Shown in pieces: positions 18,295 to 24,853 of a DNA stretch of 64,000 bases. The DNA is from Acidimicrobiales bacterium (GTDB taxonomy: Bacteria > Actinomycetota > Acidimicrobiia > Acidimicrobiales > MedAcidi-G1): contig JAAZZG010000010.1 in the NCBI GenBank assembly GCA_014237715.1, positions 1 through 64,000 on the forward strand. Direction: 5' to 3'. How positions within the stretch are numbered: position 1 is the first letter of the stretch; each line of letters begins with the position of its first letter. A model generated the notes under the pieces. It ran no database searches, was not told the origin of the DNA, and worked only from the letters and a program-made list of their open reading frames with translations. The translations under genes and the position numbers were made by a program.

Positions 18295-19223
18295 CCGTGG
18301 AGGGGCCGATTTCTGAGAGACAGGCCTCGGAGAAGCCAGCCCCGGAAGGTCTGGCGGTCATCGACAAGGAGGCCGGCTGGACCAGCCACGATGTGGTGGC
18401 CAAGTCCCGTGGCGTGCTGGGCACGCGCAAGATCGGCCATTCCGGCACTCTGGATCCCGACGCCACCGGCGTCCTGGTGCTCGGCGTGGGCCGGGCCACC
18501 CGGTTGCTCAGATTCCTGACTGCGCTGGGCAAGGAATACACCGGCCAGGTTGTTCTGGGCGCGTCAACGTCCACGTTGGACTCGTCGGGCGATGTGACGG
18601 CCACCTTCGACATGGCGACGGTGACCTCAGCTGAGGTGGCCGAGGCCGCCACACGATTCGTGGGGGACATCGAGCAGATTCCACCGATGGTCTCGGCCGT
18701 CAAGGTGGGGGGGCGACGACTCCACGAGATCGCCCGGGAAGGTGGCGAGGTGGAACGTGCACCCCGCCCGGTCACCGTGCACCGATTCGATGTGACCCCG
18801 GCCGACGAGCCGGGCGTCTATGACGTCGTCGTGACCTGCTCATCGGGAACGTACGTCCGGACACTGGCTGCCGACCTAGGCGAGGCGCTCGGCGGGGGTG
18901 CTCACCTCCGGAAACTGAGGCGCACCGCGGTCGGGTCCTTCACCCTCGCCGAGGCCCATCCCCTGGAGTCACCGGTGCTGCTCCCCATGGCCGAGGCCTT
19001 CCGCGACCTCCCCGCCGTGGTGGTCGATGAGGCCACGGCCGTTGACATCTCGTATGGCAGGCCCATGGACGCCGAGACGCTTGGTCTGGACCCAGTGGGG
19101 CTCGATGTGGGTGGCCCGTGGCCGGTGCTGGGTCCCGATGGGAGCCTGTTGGCCGTGTACGGACCCCACGGCGACCGGCCCGGGCGGGTGAAGCCCGTCA
19201 TGGTGCTAGCGCCCGCTCCTTGA
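18291..19223 (+). CDS. truB: tRNA pseudouridine-55 synthase
   Basis: Makes pseudouridine 55 in the tRNA T-loop. The 310-residue product has AVIDKEAGWTSHDVV, the catalytic-Asp motif GHSGTLDPDATGVLVLGVG, the substrate region KEYTGQVVLGASTSTLDS, and CSSGTYVRTLAADLGEALG. GTG 18291 overlaps the rbfA stop (GTGA); a GTG at 18297 is also possible. Confidence 0.95.
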   Translation: MTVEGPISERQASEKPAPEGLAVIDKEAGWTSHDVVAKSRGVLGTRKIGHSGTLDPDATGVLVLGVGRATRLLRFLTALGKEYTGQVVLGASTSTLDSSGDVTATFDMATVTSAEVAEAATRFVGDIEQIPPMVSAVKVGGRRLHEIAREGGEVERAPRPVTVHRFDVTPADEPGVYDVVVTCSSGTYVRTLAADLGEALGGGAHLRKLRRTAVGSFTLAEAHPLESPVLLPMAEAFRDLPAVVVDEATAVDISYGRPMDAETLGLDPVGLDVGGPWPVLGPDGSLLAVYGPHGDRPGRVKPVMVLAPAP

Positions 19224-19292
19224 CTAGGTACTTCACCCGCTACCTGCTGGGCAATCCAGTGGGCCGGTCCCGGCTGGTCGGAGGTCGGTGGC

Positions 19293-19298
19293 TAGCCT
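19293..19298 (+). promoter_or_regulatory. -10 box of leaderless ribF (TAGCCT)
   Basis: TAGCCT ends 7 nt before GTG 19306. It favours that start over GTG 19288, which lies upstream of the box. Confidence 0.55.
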
Positions 19299-19305
19299 CA
19301 CCGCC

Positions 19306-20286
19306 GTGGAGATCCGAACGGAGCTCGCTCCCCATCCCGCCGATGCGCCGCGCACAGCGCTGACCATCGGCGCCTACGACGGGGTCCACGCCGGGCATCG
19401 GCAGGTGGTCGCCCGGGTTCGTGGCCTGGCCGCTGAGCGGTCCATGACCTCAGCGGTGGTCACCTTCGACCGCCATCCGGCCAGCGTCGTCCGGCCCGAA
19501 TCGGCGCCCCTGCTCCTGACCGACCCGCAGCAGAAGCTCGAGCAGTTGGCCACGACCGGGGTGGACCTGACGATGGTCGTCCCCTTTGACGAGGACCGGG
19601 CCATGGAGTCGGCTGACGAGTTCGTGCGACACGTGCTGGTCGACTGCATGGGCGCCGGCCTGGTCGTGGTGGGGGAGGACTTCCACTTCGGATACCAGCG
19701 GCAAGGCAACGTGGCCCTCCTCCGAGAGCTGGGCGAGGAGTTGGGCTTCGAGGTGCTGGGTCTTGGCCTGGTCGGCCTCGGCGGGCAGCCGGCCCGAGAC
19801 CACGAGCAGGTGTCGTCCACGTTCATTCGACGGGCCCTGTCGCGAGGTGACCTGGAGCGGGCCAACGCGATGTTGGGCCGCCCGTACGAGATCAGGGGCC
19901 CGGTGGGTGGCGGTGACCGCCGGGGCCGTGAACTTGGCTTCCCGACAGCCAACGTCCGGGTCGATCCGGCGACGCTGTTACCCGAGGATGGCGTGTACGC
20001 CGGCTGGTACGAACGGCCCGACGGATCCGTATACGCAACGGCGATCTCTCTGGGCACCCGACCGCACTTCTACGACGATGGAGCCCGCCTGCTGGAGGCC
20101 CACCTACTTGACGCCAATCCGACGGATGCGAGTGACCCGGGTGATGGCGGCCCCGATCTCTACGGTGAGGAGGCCCGTGTGCGGTTCGTGGCCCACCTCC
20201 GTGGCCAGCGGACGTTCGACGGCGTCGACGCCCTCGTAGACCAGCTCCATCGGGACGTGGCCGACACCCGCTCTACCCTGGCCTAA
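19306..20286 (+). CDS. ribF: Bifunctional riboflavin kinase / FAD synthetase
   Basis: Converts riboflavin to FMN and then FAD. The 326-residue product has the N-terminal nucleotidyltransferase motif IGAYDGVHAGHRQVVARV and, in the C-terminal flavokinase domain, GRELGFPTANV and DGVYAGWY. The start GTG 19306 follows a TAGCCT box by 7 nt; a GTG at 19288 with GGAGG just before it is the alternative and would add six residues. The truB-ribF order is the usual one. It is separated by 1.1 kb from the FMN-riboswitch-controlled riboflavin genes and is not itself preceded by a riboswitch. Confidence 0.94.
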   Translation: MEIRTELAPHPADAPRTALTIGAYDGVHAGHRQVVARVRGLAAERSMTSAVVTFDRHPASVVRPESAPLLLTDPQQKLEQLATTGVDLTMVVPFDEDRAMESADEFVRHVLVDCMGAGLVVVGEDFHFGYQRQGNVALLRELGEELGFEVLGLGLVGLGGQPARDHEQVSSTFIRRALSRGDLERANAMLGRPYEIRGPVGGGDRRGRELGFPTANVRVDPATLLPEDGVYAGWYERPDGSVYATAISLGTRPHFYDDGARLLEAHLLDANPTDASDPGDGGPDLYGEEARVRFVAHLRGQRTFDGVDALVDQLHRDVADTRSTLA

Positions 20287-20299
20287 TTGGACGGCCCCG

Positions 20300-21034
20300 G
20301 TGGACGTACTGGACGTGGTGCTGTTGGTGGTTGGTGGCCTATTCGCGGGCTGCGTGAACACCATTGCCGGGGGCGGCTCGTTGCTCACCGTCCCGCTGCT
20401 GGTCCTGATCGGCATCCCGGGCGATGTGGCCAACGGGACCAATCGGGTGGGGATCTTGACATCGAACGTCTCGGCCGCCGAGGCCTTTCGTCGTCAGGGG
20501 GTGTCGGGCCTCAGCCGGGTGGTGCCGGTGCTGGTGCCGGTGGTCATCGGTTCACTGACCGGGTCCCTGCTGATCTCGAGAGTCGACGCCGAGGCGTTCG
20601 AACGGGTCTTCGGCATCATCATGATCCCGTTGCTCCTACTGTCGCTGCGACCGCCCAAAGTGCAAGTTGCCGCACGTCCGTGGTCGGGGCCGTTGGCCGC
20701 AGCCGTCTTCTTCGGCGTCGGGCTCTATGCGGGCGCCTTCCAGGCGGGTATCGGCCTCCTGATGGTGCTGGCCCTGTCGCGGTCGGGTCTCGACGTGGTG
20801 GCGGCCAACAGCGTGAAGGTGTTGGTCGTCCTCGTGGTGACGTGCACGGCGCTCCCGGTGTTCATCGCCGGGGGCCTTGTGGACTGGCAGCCGGCACTGG
20901 CATTGGCTGCCGGGTTCGGGGTGGGGGGTGCGCTTGGTGCCCGGATCACCGTGGCCGGTGGCGAACGGGTGGTGCGACCCGTTCTGGCCATGGCCGTGCT
21001 GGCCATGGCCGGCCGTCTGCTGGGCCTGTACTGA
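20300..21034 (+). CDS. TSUP (TauE/SafE) family membrane transporter
   Basis: The 244-residue product has about seven or eight hydrophobic segments and the family's duplicated layout: GLFAGCVNTIAGGGSLLTVP near the N-terminus and VGLYAGAFQAGIGLLMVLAL in the second half. The family exports or imports small anions such as sulfite, sulfoacetate or organosulfonates; the substrate here cannot be told. Start GTG 20300 lies 13 nt after ribF and lacks a clear ribosome-binding site. It could be co-transcribed with ribF, but its position just before the riboswitch looks incidental. Confidence 0.85.
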   Translation: MDVLDVVLLVVGGLFAGCVNTIAGGGSLLTVPLLVLIGIPGDVANGTNRVGILTSNVSAAEAFRRQGVSGLSRVVPVLVPVVIGSLTGSLLISRVDAEAFERVFGIIMIPLLLLSLRPPKVQVAARPWSGPLAAAVFFGVGLYAGAFQAGIGLLMVLALSRSGLDVVAANSVKVLVVLVVTCTALPVFIAGGLVDWQPALALAAGFGVGGALGARITVAGGERVVRPVLAMAVLAMAGRLLGLY

Positions 21035-21068
21035 CCGGCCGCCTGCTGGGCGTCGACTAAGACGCGGA

Positions 21069-21074
21069 TACGAT
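21069..21074 (+). promoter_or_regulatory. -10 box for the FMN riboswitch transcript (TACGAT)
   Basis: GGATACGAT lies about 16 nt before the riboswitch P1 helix, placing the start near 21081. Confidence 0.5.
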
Positions 21075-21089
21075 GCCCGGCACAACAGA

Positions 21090-21245
21090 GTCCTCGGGGT
21101 TGGGTGAAAGTCCCGACCGGCGGTGAGTCGGCTCCGGTCGACGTAGCCCGCGAACCCCATCGAACGTTCCTCCACGGAGGACAGCTGGTGGGGCCGACCA
21201 GGTGTGAGTCCTGGGCCGACGGTCAGAGTCCGGATGGGAGAGGAC
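21090..21245 (+). ncRNA. FMN riboswitch (RFN element)
   Basis: P1 is formed by GTCCTC (21090-21095) and GAGGAC (21240-21245). Conserved blocks in order: GGGTGAAAGTCCCGACCGGC, AGCCCGCGA, GGTGTGAGTCCTGGGCCGAC, and GGTCAGAGTCCGGATGGGAG. This is a textbook RFN aptamer. It senses FMN and lowers expression of the riboflavin genes. About 157 nt separate it from ribE; no U-tract terminator is visible there, so control is more likely at translation, by hiding the ribosome-binding site. Confidence 0.97.
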
Positions 21246-21402
21246 GTCGGATGCGGTGGCGACGCCGTGGACCGACCCGGTGGCCCTCGGGCGCCGGGCG
21301 TCAGGTTCCGTTTCGTCGGCCGGGTCCCGTCGTCTCCCGACCTGCCCCGAGATAAGGCCTGCTCTGAGGTGGGCCACGACAACACGGGAGCGCACGGGAC
21401 AG
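21246..21402 (+). promoter_or_regulatory. Expression platform between riboswitch and ribE
   Basis: A GC-rich 157-nt stretch with several possible helices and no T-run. The ribE ribosome-binding site is probably GGGAG at 21386-21390. I cannot assign the on/off switch by eye. Confidence 0.4.
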
Positions 21403-22062
21403 ATGTTCACCGGAATCGTCGAGGAACTCGGCACGGTCCGATCTGTCGACGCGGTCGGCGACGGGCGACGCCTCGTGGTCGACGCTGCGACGGTGCTCGA
21501 CGACGTGACCCTCGGTGCCTCCATTGCCGTCAACGGCTGCTGCCTGACGGTGGTCGAGTGGAGCGACGAGTGGTTCGCCGTGGATGCCGTGCCCGAGACG
21601 TTGGACCGCACCACGGTCGGCGACCTGTCGACCGGTGACAGGGTCAACCTGGAGCGACCGCTGGCTGCTGACGGACGGTTCGGTGGCCACGTGGTCCAGG
21701 GCCACGTCGACACGGTCACCGACGTGGTGGCCGTGGCCGACCAGTCCGACGGTTCACGCCGGCTGACCTTCCACCTGCCCGGTGAACTGGCCGGCCAGAT
21801 CGTGGAGAAGGGTTCGGTGACCCTCGACGGCACCAGTCTCACCGTGGCTTCGGTCGGGGGTTCGACCGCCGAGGGGGCCACCTTTGACGTGGCGCTCATC
21901 CCGCACACCCTCGAGGTCACGACGTTCGGTGGCCGGTCGCCCGGCGACCGCTGCAACGTCGAGGCCGACGTCATCGCCCGATACGTGGCCGGCCTACTGG
22001 CCGTCGGGCGGATTCCCGTACCTAAAGATATTTCGACCCCCGGAGAGAAGGGAGGCGGCTGA
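21403..22062 (+). CDS. ribE: Riboflavin synthase alpha chain
   Basis: Dismutates two 6,7-dimethyl-8-ribityllumazine molecules into riboflavin. The 219-residue product has the family N-terminus MFTGIVEELGTV and two homologous lumazine-binding barrels (VNGCCLTVV in the first, GGHVVQGHVDTV and DGTSLTVASV in the second). ATG 21403 is chosen because MFTGIVEE is the standard start; the frame is open further upstream only as GC-rich leader. Its last base overlaps the ribBA start. Confidence 0.97.
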   Translation: MFTGIVEELGTVRSVDAVGDGRRLVVDAATVLDDVTLGASIAVNGCCLTVVEWSDEWFAVDAVPETLDRTTVGDLSTGDRVNLERPLAADGRFGGHVVQGHVDTVTDVVAVADQSDGSRRLTFHLPGELAGQIVEKGSVTLDGTSLTVASVGGSTAEGATFDVALIPHTLEVTTFGGRSPGDRCNVEADVIARYVAGLLAVGRIPVPKDISTPGEKGGG

Positions 22063-23330
22063 TGTCGCTGTCCAGCATCGAAGACGCCATCGAGGCCTAT
22101 GCCCGCGGCGAGTTCCTGGTCGTCGTCGACGACGAGGACCGCGAGAACGAGGGTGACCTCATCATCGCAGCCGACGCCATGACGCCCGAGAAGATGGCGT
22201 TCATGATTCGCCACACGTCGGGCGTGATCTGCGCCCCGATGTCGGACGAGCGGGCCGACGTGCTCGATCTGCCGTTGATGGTGGTCGACAACACCGAGTC
22301 GATGCGTACGGCGTTCACCGTGTCGGTCGACCTGGTGGAGGGCACCTCGACGGGTATCTCGGCGTCGGATCGCTCGGCCACCGTGGTGGGCCTCGCCGAC
22401 GGGTCCCGGCTGCGTAACGAGTTCGCCCGCCCCGGCCACATCTTTCCGTTGCGGGCCCGGGCCGGTGGGGTGCTCAAGCGTGCCGGCCACACCGAGGCCG
22501 CCGTCGACTTGTGTGCCCTGGCCGACCGCCAGCCGGTGGGCGTGCTGTGCGAGATCGTGAACGACGACGGGACCATGGCCCGCGTGCCCGATCTGGAGGT
22601 CTTCGCGGCAGAACACGGTCTCCACTTCATCTCCATTGCCGACCTGATCCGCCACCGTCGTCGCCACGAGAAGCTGGTCGAGCACTTCGGATCGGCACGC
22701 ATTCCCACGAAGTACGGCGAGTTCACAGCGCACGCCTACGTGTCGCTGCTGGACGACGAGGAGCACGTGGCCTACGTGCTGGGCGACCTCGCCTCGGTGG
22801 ATGCGCCGCTGGTGCGGGTGCACTCCGAGTGCCTGACCGGCGACCTCCTGGGTTCACTGCGTTGCGACTGCGGGTCACAGTTGGATGCCGCACTGGCCCA
22901 GATCGGGGCCGAGGGGATCGGGGTGATTGTCTACCTGCGGGGCCATGAGGGGCGGGGTATCGGCATCGGCCACAAGCTTCGGGCCTACGGGCTCCAGGAC
23001 GAGGGCCTCGACACCGTGGACGCCAACCTCAGTCAGGGCCTCCCCGTCGATTCCCGGGAGTACGGCGTGGGTGCCCAGATGCTGTCCGATCTGGGCCTTA
23101 CCCACATGCGCCTGATGACCAACAACCCGGCCAAGTACGGCGGTCTCGAGGGCTACGGCCTGGAGATAACCAGCCGGGTTCCACTGGACACGGACGCCAA
23201 CCCGGAAAACGTCCGGTACCTGGAGACCAAGCGGGACCGGCTCGGTCACAGCATTTCCCCGGAGGGCGGTTCTGCGAAGAGCGGCACGCCGGAGGGCATT
23301 GAGGAAGCGGAGCAGGGGAGCGCGTCGTGA
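22062..23330 (+). CDS. ribBA: Bifunctional DHBP synthase / GTP cyclohydrolase II
   Basis: Makes both riboflavin precursors. The N-terminal half is DHBP synthase (VVVDDEDRENEGDLIIAA, FMIRHTSGVICAPM, GHIFPLRARAGGVL, HTEAAVDLC). The C-terminal half is GTP cyclohydrolase II with the zinc site CLTGDLLGSLRCDCG, the catalytic GHEGRGIGIGHKL and the closing MTNNPAKYGGLEGYGLEI. The 422-residue length is normal for the fusion. The start shares one base with the ribE stop (TGATG) and the stop overlaps ribH (GTGA). No ribD lies in this operon. Confidence 0.97.
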   Translation: MSLSSIEDAIEAYARGEFLVVVDDEDRENEGDLIIAADAMTPEKMAFMIRHTSGVICAPMSDERADVLDLPLMVVDNTESMRTAFTVSVDLVEGTSTGISASDRSATVVGLADGSRLRNEFARPGHIFPLRARAGGVLKRAGHTEAAVDLCALADRQPVGVLCEIVNDDGTMARVPDLEVFAAEHGLHFISIADLIRHRRRHEKLVEHFGSARIPTKYGEFTAHAYVSLLDDEEHVAYVLGDLASVDAPLVRVHSECLTGDLLGSLRCDCGSQLDAALAQIGAEGIGVIVYLRGHEGRGIGIGHKLRAYGLQDEGLDTVDANLSQGLPVDSREYGVGAQMLSDLGLTHMRLMTNNPAKYGGLEGYGLEITSRVPLDTDANPENVRYLETKRDRLGHSISPEGGSAKSGTPEGIEEAEQGSAS

Positions 23331-23794
23331 GGATCATCGATGCGCCGCTGGACGGCACCGGACTGAAGGTCGGGATCGTGGCTGGCCGGTTCAATGACTT
23401 CGTGTCCAGCAGCCTGGTGTCGGGTGCACATGCCCGCCTGACGGGCCTCGGTGTGGCTGATGACGACATCGACCTGGCATGGGTGGCCGGCGCCTTCGAG
23501 GTGCCCCTGGCGGCCCGGGCTATGGCCGAGTCAGGTCGCTACGACGCTGTGGTGTGCCTCGGCGCGGTGATCCGGGGCGAGACGCCGCACTTCGAGTATG
23601 TGGCCGGTGAGGCCGCTGCGGGGATCATGCGAACCGGCCACGACACCGGCGTGCCCGTGGTATTCGGAGTGCTGACCACCGACACGGTGGAGCAGGCCAT
23701 GGAACGGGCCGACGTGGACCGGGGCGACAAGGGTGCCGACTGCGCGGATGCCGCCGTCGAGATGGCCCGCCTGCTCACCGCGCTGGACTCCTAA
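23327..23794 (+). CDS. ribH: 6,7-dimethyl-8-ribityllumazine synthase
   Basis: Condenses DHBP with the ribitylaminouracil intermediate. The 155-residue product shows [56 protein letters not shown] and [23 protein letters not shown] 23327 overlaps the ribBA stop by 4 nt. Last gene of the FMN-riboswitch operon; the next gene is convergent. Confidence 0.97.
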   Translation: MRIIDAPLDGTGLKVGIVAGRFNDFVSSSLVSGAHARLTGLGVADDDIDLAWVAGAFEVPLAARAMAESGRYDAVVCLGAVIRGETPHFEYVAGEAAAGIMRTGHDTGVPVVFGVLTTDTVEQAMERADVDRGDKGADCADAAVEMARLLTALDS

Positions 23795-23834
23795 AGACCG
23801 ACTCCTACTCGGGTTCGGGAACCGGGAACGGTCG

Positions 23835-24251
23835 TCAGTTGCCGACCGCGCCCAAGCCCTGGCCGAAGCTGAACTCGACCACGTTGCCGTCGGGGTCGGT
23901 CATCGCACAGAGGTAGCCGACCGGCGGTGGGTGGTCTGCTGGCTCCCAGTAGAGGCAACCCGACGCCAGCCCCAGTTCGGCCGCCTGGTCGACCTCTCCG
24001 CGCGAGTCCACGTCGAAGCCCAGGTGGGCGAACGGGGCCAGGATGGGAAGGGGCTGGCCGGCCTCGTGGTCCTCGAACGTCTGGACCACCACGATCCCCA
24101 CAGCGTTGTCGTCCTCGGCCAACCACGCCACCTCGGCGTCCGGGTCGGTCCGCCGGTGGAAGGACCGCATCGGTGTATGGGCTTCGTACCATGCAACGGT
24201 GGCGTCCAGGTCGTGGGACGGCAGTGCCAGGTGGGTGAACCGTGCGCTCAT
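23835..24251 (-). CDS. VOC (glyoxalase/bleomycin-resistance) family protein
   Basis: The 138-residue product has the two beta-alpha-beta-beta-beta halves of the VOC fold: [19 protein letters not shown] at the N-terminus and [33 protein letters not shown] in the second half. Histidine (THLAL) and glutamate (VVEFSF) sit where VOC metal ligands usually lie. The substrate cannot be told. It is convergent with ribH and divergent from rpsO. Confidence 0.85.
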   Translation of the reverse strand: MSARFTHLALPSHDLDATVAWYEAHTPMRSFHRRTDPDAEVAWLAEDDNAVGIVVVQTFEDHEAGQPLPILAPFAHLGFDVDSRGEVDQAAELGLASGCLYWEPADHPPPVGYLCAMTDPDGNVVEFSFGQGLGAVGN

Positions 24252-24257
24252 GGGGTG

Positions 24258-24263
24258 AGAATA
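24258..24263 (-). promoter_or_regulatory. -10 box of the leaderless VOC gene (TATTCT)
   Basis: On the minus strand TATTCT ends 6 nt before the ATG at 24251. No ribosome-binding site is present. It is divergent from the rpsO promoter box at 24277. Confidence 0.6.
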
Positions 24264-24276
24264 CCCACCGCGCCGG

Positions 24277-24282
24277 TACCCT
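24277..24282 (+). promoter_or_regulatory. -10 box of rpsO (TACCCT)
   Basis: CCGGTACCCT predicts a start near 24289-24291, which leaves a leader of about 115 nt before rpsO. Confidence 0.55.
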
Positions 24283-24292
24283 GTTACTCCGT

Positions 24293-24396
24293 GGACGGCC
24301 CGACCGGGGTCGTCCAGGGTCGGAATCGAAGAACTCCGACCCTCCGTATGGCTTCAGGCGACGCACAGCGTGCCATGAGGCCGGGTCCGATACCCG
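24293..24396 (+). promoter_or_regulatory. Structured rpsO leader, candidate S15 autoregulatory RNA
   Basis: Four hairpins can be drawn: GGACG/CGTCC (24293-24297, 24311-24315); a perfect 9-bp AGGGTCGGA/TCCGACCCT (24316-24324, 24335-24343, 10-nt loop); ATGGC/GCCAT (24348-24352, 24372-24376) enclosing ACGC-aca-GCGT; and CGGGT/ACCCG (24382-24386, 24392-24396), which ends at the GAGG ribosome-binding site. S15 represses its own mRNA through leader structures in several phyla; this one is a prediction. Confidence 0.55.
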
Positions 24397-24404
24397 AGGT
24401 TCCG

Positions 24405-24674
24405 ATGCCGACCAACCTGCCTCCCAAGGGCGACACCATTGAGACGAACCGGTTGCACGAGAGTGACACCGGTTCTCCCGAGGTGCAGATCGCACTCCTG
24501 AGCGACCGCGTCAACCATCTCACCGATCACCTGAAGGTCCATAAGAAGGATCATCACAGTCGGCGAGGCTTGTTGATGCTGGTGGGTCGCCGCCGGCGGA
24601 TGCTCGACTACGTTAAGAAGAACGACGTCGAGCGCTACCGGGCGATCATCGCCAAGCTGGGCCTGCGTCGTTAG
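24405..24674 (+). CDS. rpsO: 30S ribosomal protein S15
   Basis: Binds the 16S rRNA central domain. The product has 89 residues, exactly the usual length. Seen: [56 protein letters not shown] and a [12 protein letters not shown] end. The start ATG 24405 has GAGG at 24396-24399. A GTG at 24291 is in frame and would add 38 residues, but these do not resemble S15 and coincide with the folded leader, so it is rejected as the start. Confidence 0.97.
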   Translation: MPTNLPPKGDTIETNRLHESDTGSPEVQIALLSDRVNHLTDHLKVHKKDHHSRRGLLMLVGRRRRMLDYVKKNDVERYRAIIAKLGLRR

Positions 24675-24811
24675 GTCGAATCAGATTTCGGGTCGCCCAC
24701 GGGTCGCCCGAGTCGCGTCGGGGACCGGATCCACGAGACCGACAATCAGATCGATGAACGGGGACGGCGCGCCGCGCCCACCCCCCGCCGAGCCGCATTC
24801 GCGGCCATTGA

Positions 24812-24836
24812 ACCGTCCGGAGTCGTTCCGGATGGT
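24812..24836 (+). promoter_or_regulatory. Hairpin in the pnp leader
   Basis: ACCGTCCGGA (24812-24821) pairs with TCCGGATGGT (24827-24836): ten base pairs with one G-U, 5-nt loop. It lies just upstream of the pnp ribosome-binding region in the 179-nt rpsO-pnp spacer. In E. coli a leader duplex cut by RNase III lets PNPase repress its own translation; a similar role here is inference. Confidence 0.5.
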
Positions 24837-24853
24837 CTACGAGAAGAGAGAAC

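Noticed and set aside
24291-24404. In-frame N-terminal extension of rpsO starting at GTG 24291
   Set aside because: The 38 extra residues do not resemble S15, while the DNA folds into hairpins and the internal ATG gives the normal 89 residues with a ribosome-binding site.
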